From NCBI GenBank assembly GCA_013398955.1, contig VWPU01001214.1, positions 102,001-166,000 on the forward strand: a DNA stretch of 64,000 bases. Direction: 5' to 3'. The notes below the pieces were generated by a model. The model was not told where the DNA came from. It saw only the letters and a program-made list of their open reading frames with translations, and searched no databases. Numbering within the stretch: the stretch's first letter is position 1; each line of letters starts with the position of its first letter. The position numbers were made by a program, and so were the translations under genes. Of the stretch, positions 59,985 to 64,000 are shown one piece after another. This stretch comes from Callaeas wilsoni (lineage: Eukaryota > Chordata > Aves > Passeriformes > Callaeidae).

Positions 59985-60445
59985 CCGAGCGAGCCCAGAC
60001 CACGAGGAGAGCGAATAACGCCGGGCTGACTGTTCTCAAAAGCAGAAGCACTTTTCTGCCAAAAAACCACTCGCAGCTGCCTCCTCATTTCCTGGGGAAG
60101 TCAAGGTGTTCCCCTGGACCTACTTTCCAGCTCTGTGATTATGCAAGCGCCGTGGTGTTGCTCTGTAATATATGCAGATGGATTCAGCCTCGTTAGCATC
60201 ACCGCGGCCTCGCTCCTGCGGTCTGGTGCCAGCCTCATCTGCGAGGGTGGGCAGCTCTGGGCGGCTGGATGTGCCAGCAGCCACAGCTGCTCTCCCTCTG
60301 CACGGCCCCCTCCAGCAGGGCACTCCTTCTCCAGGGCCGCTGCTGCTCCCCGGGTGCCCGCGCCTTCCCAATCCCAGCGCCACGGGGACATCGGCTGCTG
60401 GCTTTCCCGCTACGCGTCCGTGCTCCTTCCCAGAGCGTTTGTCTC
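59985..60445. promoter_or_regulatory. CpG-rich block next to an ERV LTR
   Basis: I count roughly 25 CpGs in about 460 bp, for example in 'CACCGCGGCCTCGCTCCTGC' and 'CCCGCTACGCGTCCGTGC'. The DNA is unique and ends about 10 bp before the LTR start. Many overlapping open frames on both strands (up to 139 codons) follow from the GC content and show no conserved motif. It could be a CpG-island promoter or an unmethylated enhancer. Its own age relative to the LTR is unknown. Confidence 0.42.
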
Positions 60446-60458
60446 ACTGGTATCACGC

Positions 60459-61141
60459 TGTCCTGGGTATTCTAGTACCGTCTCCAGGAGCTGTTGAAAC
60501 CTGGGTATTTGAGTACCATCTTCAGGAGCTGTTGAAACCAGGTGAGCTGTTGAAACCTGGATATTCTCGTACCATCTTCAGGAGCTGTTGAAACCGGGTG
60601 AGGTGAAACCTTGCCTCCTCTCTCCGGACCATCTTCTGTTAATGGGCCAGCTGTCGAACCAGGTGGGGCACGGTTCTTTATCTCTCCCGTGACCCATCCT
60701 CCCTCTGGGGGATATCTCCTGTTAATGGCCCATCTAGTCTCACCACATTGACTGACAAAATTCCATCATCCCATGGTGAGATGCTCTGCCCAGCGGGAGG
60801 AACCAAGCATCCCATCCTGGATATAAGCTAAGATTTCGAACACCAGAGTCAGCCCTTACCTACTGGATTCCCAGAGGACAAGAGCTACCACTGGACCTTC
60901 AGGTGAAGACCAGACCTTTTCTACGGGACCACTGCTACAGCAGAACCATCACTCCAGGAGGACTGCAGCCACCATTTTATCAGACTGCTACCAAAAACCT
61001 GACTGGCAGGGTATCAGGTTGTATCCTGACTCTGTCAGTGGTTTCTTTTTGTGCCATTGCATTTATTTTAGGTTTTTTTTCCCTATTAAATTGTATTTCT
61101 GACTTGGAGTCTCTCACTGGTTTTGCTTTCAAACCAGCACA
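60459..61141 (+). mobile_element. LTR of an endogenous retrovirus (probably solo)
   Basis: The unit starts TGTCCTGGGT and ends AACCAGCACA, complementary at 8 of 10 positions, with the canonical TG...CA tips. The flanks are CACGC (60454-60458) and CACAC (61142-61146), a 4-of-5 match to a 5-bp target-site duplication. Inside are tandem 38-bp repeats near the start (U3), a TATA-like ATATAAG (60821-60827) and an ATTAAA polyadenylation signal (61085-61090) about 50 bp before the end. The final 'CTGACTTGGAGTCTCTCACT' is wording I associate with passerine ERV LTRs. No retroviral genes follow, so recombination has probably left a solo LTR. Confidence 0.75.
60467..60598 (+). repeat. 38-bp tandem repeats in the LTR U3
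   Basis: Units lie at 60467-60504, 60505-60542 and 60561-60598, with an 18-bp partial unit (60543-60560) before the last. Shared core: 'CAGGAGCTGTTGAAACC'. U3 repeats in retroviral LTRs often carry enhancer sites and vary in copy number between insertions. Confidence 0.92.
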
Positions 61142-64000
61142 CACACTACTCCTGATTAATAAGCTTCCCCCCACCTGAATTTCCACCTTTATCTCTTCAC
61201 TCATGCTCCAAAATCCACCCCAGACTAGCAATGGAATCTGCACTCTGCAACCAGCCTGGTTTTTAGTACTTCGAGCACCAGCTCAGACACACAAAGAGCT
61301 GCAGTCTGAATATTGCAAGTTCCAGCACAAAAAAAAACCAAACCAAAACAAACAAACAAACAAACACACACTGTTCAGGCACTGAGATGATATCAGAGCT
61401 CAAATCAAACACTTTTATGCTGCCAAAACCTTCTCTTGGCTTTTTGTCTGGCCCTGGTCTTGCTTTGTTGTACAGAGAGTTCACATCCATCATTATTCCA
61501 TCTTCAGAAGAATCAGGCAGCAAAATGTGTCCTCGTCTGTCCCTCTCTTTACTGCTTTCAGGTCACAAACCTGGGAAAGGTTGAAAAAGGCGTTTCTGAA
61601 ATGTTTTGAAGATTTGTTCTCGCAGGAAGTGACTTACTAAACTAAATCCTTCTTAGTTATCTCCTGCAAAGGTTAAACTGTGGCAAAATTGAAAGTTCAG
61701 TCACTATTAGAGAAATGGTATAAATTGCTGCAAACTCTGGTAAATAGAAATACACTCAAATCCAGAGCAGAAACACAACGTAGTTCTCTAATAATTAATC
61801 ACAGGAACAATTCACATGCATCACCTTCACTTCAGGACTTTAAATCAAATATAACCCTATTTTTCTAAGAGGTTATGCTTTAGTTCAGCAGGAGGTGATG
61901 CATGATGTAGAAATGGGTGACACCTACGACTTGATGCTACAGAAAATCAGCCTGGAGTTTTGCAAAAGTTGATTGTGCTATTACAGGCACAATATTCTCT
62001 GCATATGAAAATATCTTACTCTTCAAAGCTGTCTTGACCTCCACACCATCAGCATGAGGAGTGGTTGATACACCTGGAACATGATATTCTTATATCTCCA
62101 GTAATATTTTTCAAAAAAAACATGGGGTTTGGCTCAGAACATTACCTGAATGAGTGATTTCAACTACGGGCAGATCATAATTTTGATGGAATGTGAGTCT
62201 TATCTAAAACCTGTAAAAAAAAAAAATATCAGTACTTGTTCATTGCATGTTTAGCTGGCTGAAAATAGAGCCAACAATTAGGAAATTGTTTTCCTACTGG
62301 ACAATGAGAGAATCTGGTGACACTGGGTCAAACCATCACAGAGCAGAACAGAATTCAACCTGTGAATATTTCAGCTGAATTTGACCATTCTATTTTCTTC
62401 CCAGCTGCAAATATTTTGCAGAGCCACAAATTTGGGGACGACTGCAACCACATTTCTCTACCTCCAGCTACAGAAAACCCTCAGTGTAATTCATCCTTGC
62501 TGTGTCCCAGAGTAGCTCCTCTGTGGATGTTTCTCATGGCTTGCGTGAAGCAGAGACTTTTCAATTTGAAAGGTGCAAATTTTGGATCAGATCAAAGTGC
62601 AATTAAAAAATACTTCTCTGTTCCAGTATCGAAATTTGAAAACTAGTAATTAGGCAAAATCTAAACCATTTGTATATTTTAGGGTCAGTAGTGACTATTA
62701 CCACACCCTTTCTAACACAAAAAGAAATTGTGTAGCCAAAATCATTTTATTCAAGACTAGATTCTCCTGAGCAATATACACTTCATAATTTCCCAGGAAA
62801 ATATTTACTTAAAAACTCACAGGGAAAACATATTTCATGGGGGAAAAGCTGCTGAATTTAAGTAGCATGGCAAAATACGATGTTTTGACTGGCATTCTAC
62901 AGTTATTTTTTCATAACTTTTAATAATGTGTTTCACTTCTGGTTTATTCAATAAACAGCTCAATCACTTGATACTGAAATCACTCTTAAAATTTATTTCC
63001 TTCTATCAGGCATACGAACCAGTTTGTTATTTATAGGATGAATGTTGTTATTGTAGGGTTTTCCATGGATGCTGAGTGCCCACTACTGACTGATTGCCTG
63101 ACCTTGGGAAAAACAGATTACCGTGACTTATCTTAAGAGAGTATACCAACAAATTCATAGACTTTATAGAGTAAAAGTGAGAAAACAAAGCTAAATTAGT
63201 GGATTTCACTTGAGAACTCGTGTCAGCCTATTTGATGAGGTTTGGAGGGGGTTGGTTTGCTTTGGTGTTTTTTAGAAGGGGTCAGAATCATTTTTAAAAG
63301 ACTAAATTTGATGATTTCTGTCTGCCCATGTCTATGAATGCACTCTGACAGAGGGTCCCTGGAGATCAGTGTGTGACCTGCAGCCCAGGATCTTTCAGCA
63401 CTCCCAAATTCTCTGGGTCCAAGCCAATGCCAGACACTCCTCCTGCTGCCTCCCTGCTCAGGAGACGCTGGTCAGGATCTCCCCGGTGTAAATCTTCTGC
63501 CTCATCAGGAAAAACCCCCTTTCAGAAATCCTTCAGGATGCCCCCAGCTGTTACCAGGAGCTTTCCCTGGAATAGCTCACATCATGTAACAGCTCCAAAC
63601 CCTCCTTTCAGCTCCAGGAGCCAAAGGCAAAAGAAAGGCAGAAGTTTGGTTTGCTTTTTTCCCAGGGAAAATCAGGACATGTCTCTGACATTGAGAAATT
63701 TGCCTGACATTCCAGAGAAATCCAGAAACTGTCATGTTTCCACTTGGAGTAAAAACTCTGTCTTTGCACAACTGCTCTTGGATTGGAGGGGTTATTTCAG
63801 ATCCCTAATTTTATTTTTAGGACCTGTAGAGTTACATATGTCATAAGCTATAATCGCTCTGAGTGTACTTACAGTAAATTCATGCCAAAGGATGGATGCA
63901 ATAAGGGAAACTGATCCCACAGAACCCGGGGAAAGAAGAAAGAAATTACAAGAAAATTAAACAACAACGCTGTTAGAGAAAAATAAATTACAAAAGCCTC
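61142..64000. other. Unique AT-rich non-coding stretch
   Basis: No gene or mobile element is recognised apart from the (CAAA)n repeat. Open frames of up to 157 codons (63373-63846) show no recognisable domain and lie in DNA without splice or promoter support. Confidence 0.5.
61328..61371. repeat. A-rich (CAAA)n microsatellite
   Basis: Starts as a run of A residues with CCAAACC, then five to six CAAA units, then a short CACACA. It lies about 190 bp beyond the LTR and is not part of it. Confidence 0.85.

Noticed and set aside
60135..60591. Open frames of 120-139 codons across the CpG-rich block and LTR start
   Set aside because: They cross from unique DNA into the LTR repeats and coexist with open frames on the other strand; composition explains them.
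63373..63846. 157-codon open frame near the right edge
   Set aside because: The translation is Ser/Pro-rich without a known motif, the frame is not bounded by splice-like signals, and a minus-strand frame overlaps it.

Overview
The window looks like gene-poor vertebrate nuclear DNA, almost certainly from a bird and probably a songbird. The sequence is AT-rich and full of short chance open frames, with no bacterial-style gene packing. It holds at least 14 fragments of CR1 LINE 3' ends, the dominant avian retrotransposon; several match the 3' end familiar in passerines ('AAGGTCCCTTCCAACCCAAA', then ATTCTATG-type 8-bp repeats). It also holds two well-supported and one weaker endogenous-retrovirus LTR. 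I recognised no complete protein-coding gene, tRNA, rRNA or CRISPR array. The open frames of 60-206 codons have no family motifs that I know, and most look like chance.

Layout. 1-8 kb is AT-rich non-coding DNA with one CR1 fragment and a candidate solo LTR near 3.3-3.6 kb. 8-14.6 kb has two CR1 ends, a possible ancient CR1-like remnant and a short CpG-retaining stretch near 10 kb. 14.6-34 kb is mostly unique sequence with four CR1 pieces and a recent 64-bp x 3 minisatellite at 21.1 kb. 34.06-34.76 kb is an ERV LTR on the minus strand containing a long GA-rich tract. 36-39 kb has two CR1 pieces, one of them the longest in the window, followed by a CpG-enriched segment. 39-46 kb is unique, with the strongest regulatory-looking DNA: an octamer-containing block at 39.6 kb, a homeodomain-motif-rich block at 43.8 kb and a small CpG island at 44.2-44.4 kb. 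It also has a 162-bp candidate exon on the minus strand at 45.4-45.6 kb. 46-53 kb has five CR1 pieces and a direct duplication around the only ambiguous base (46513). 53-64 kb is unique AT-rich DNA with a 16-bp-stem hairpin at 55.7 kb, homopurine and homopyrimidine tracts, a CpG-rich block at 60.0-60.4 kb and an ERV LTR directly after it with internal 38-bp repeats.

Interpretation. The window is best read as an intergenic region or a large intron, possibly a regulatory landscape, because several CpG-retaining, repeat-free blocks stand out from an AT-rich background. No conservation could be computed here, so the regulatory calls are inferences. I found no convincing previously undescribed system. 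The most testable items are the candidate exon, the two CpG-rich blocks, and the LTR beside one of them.
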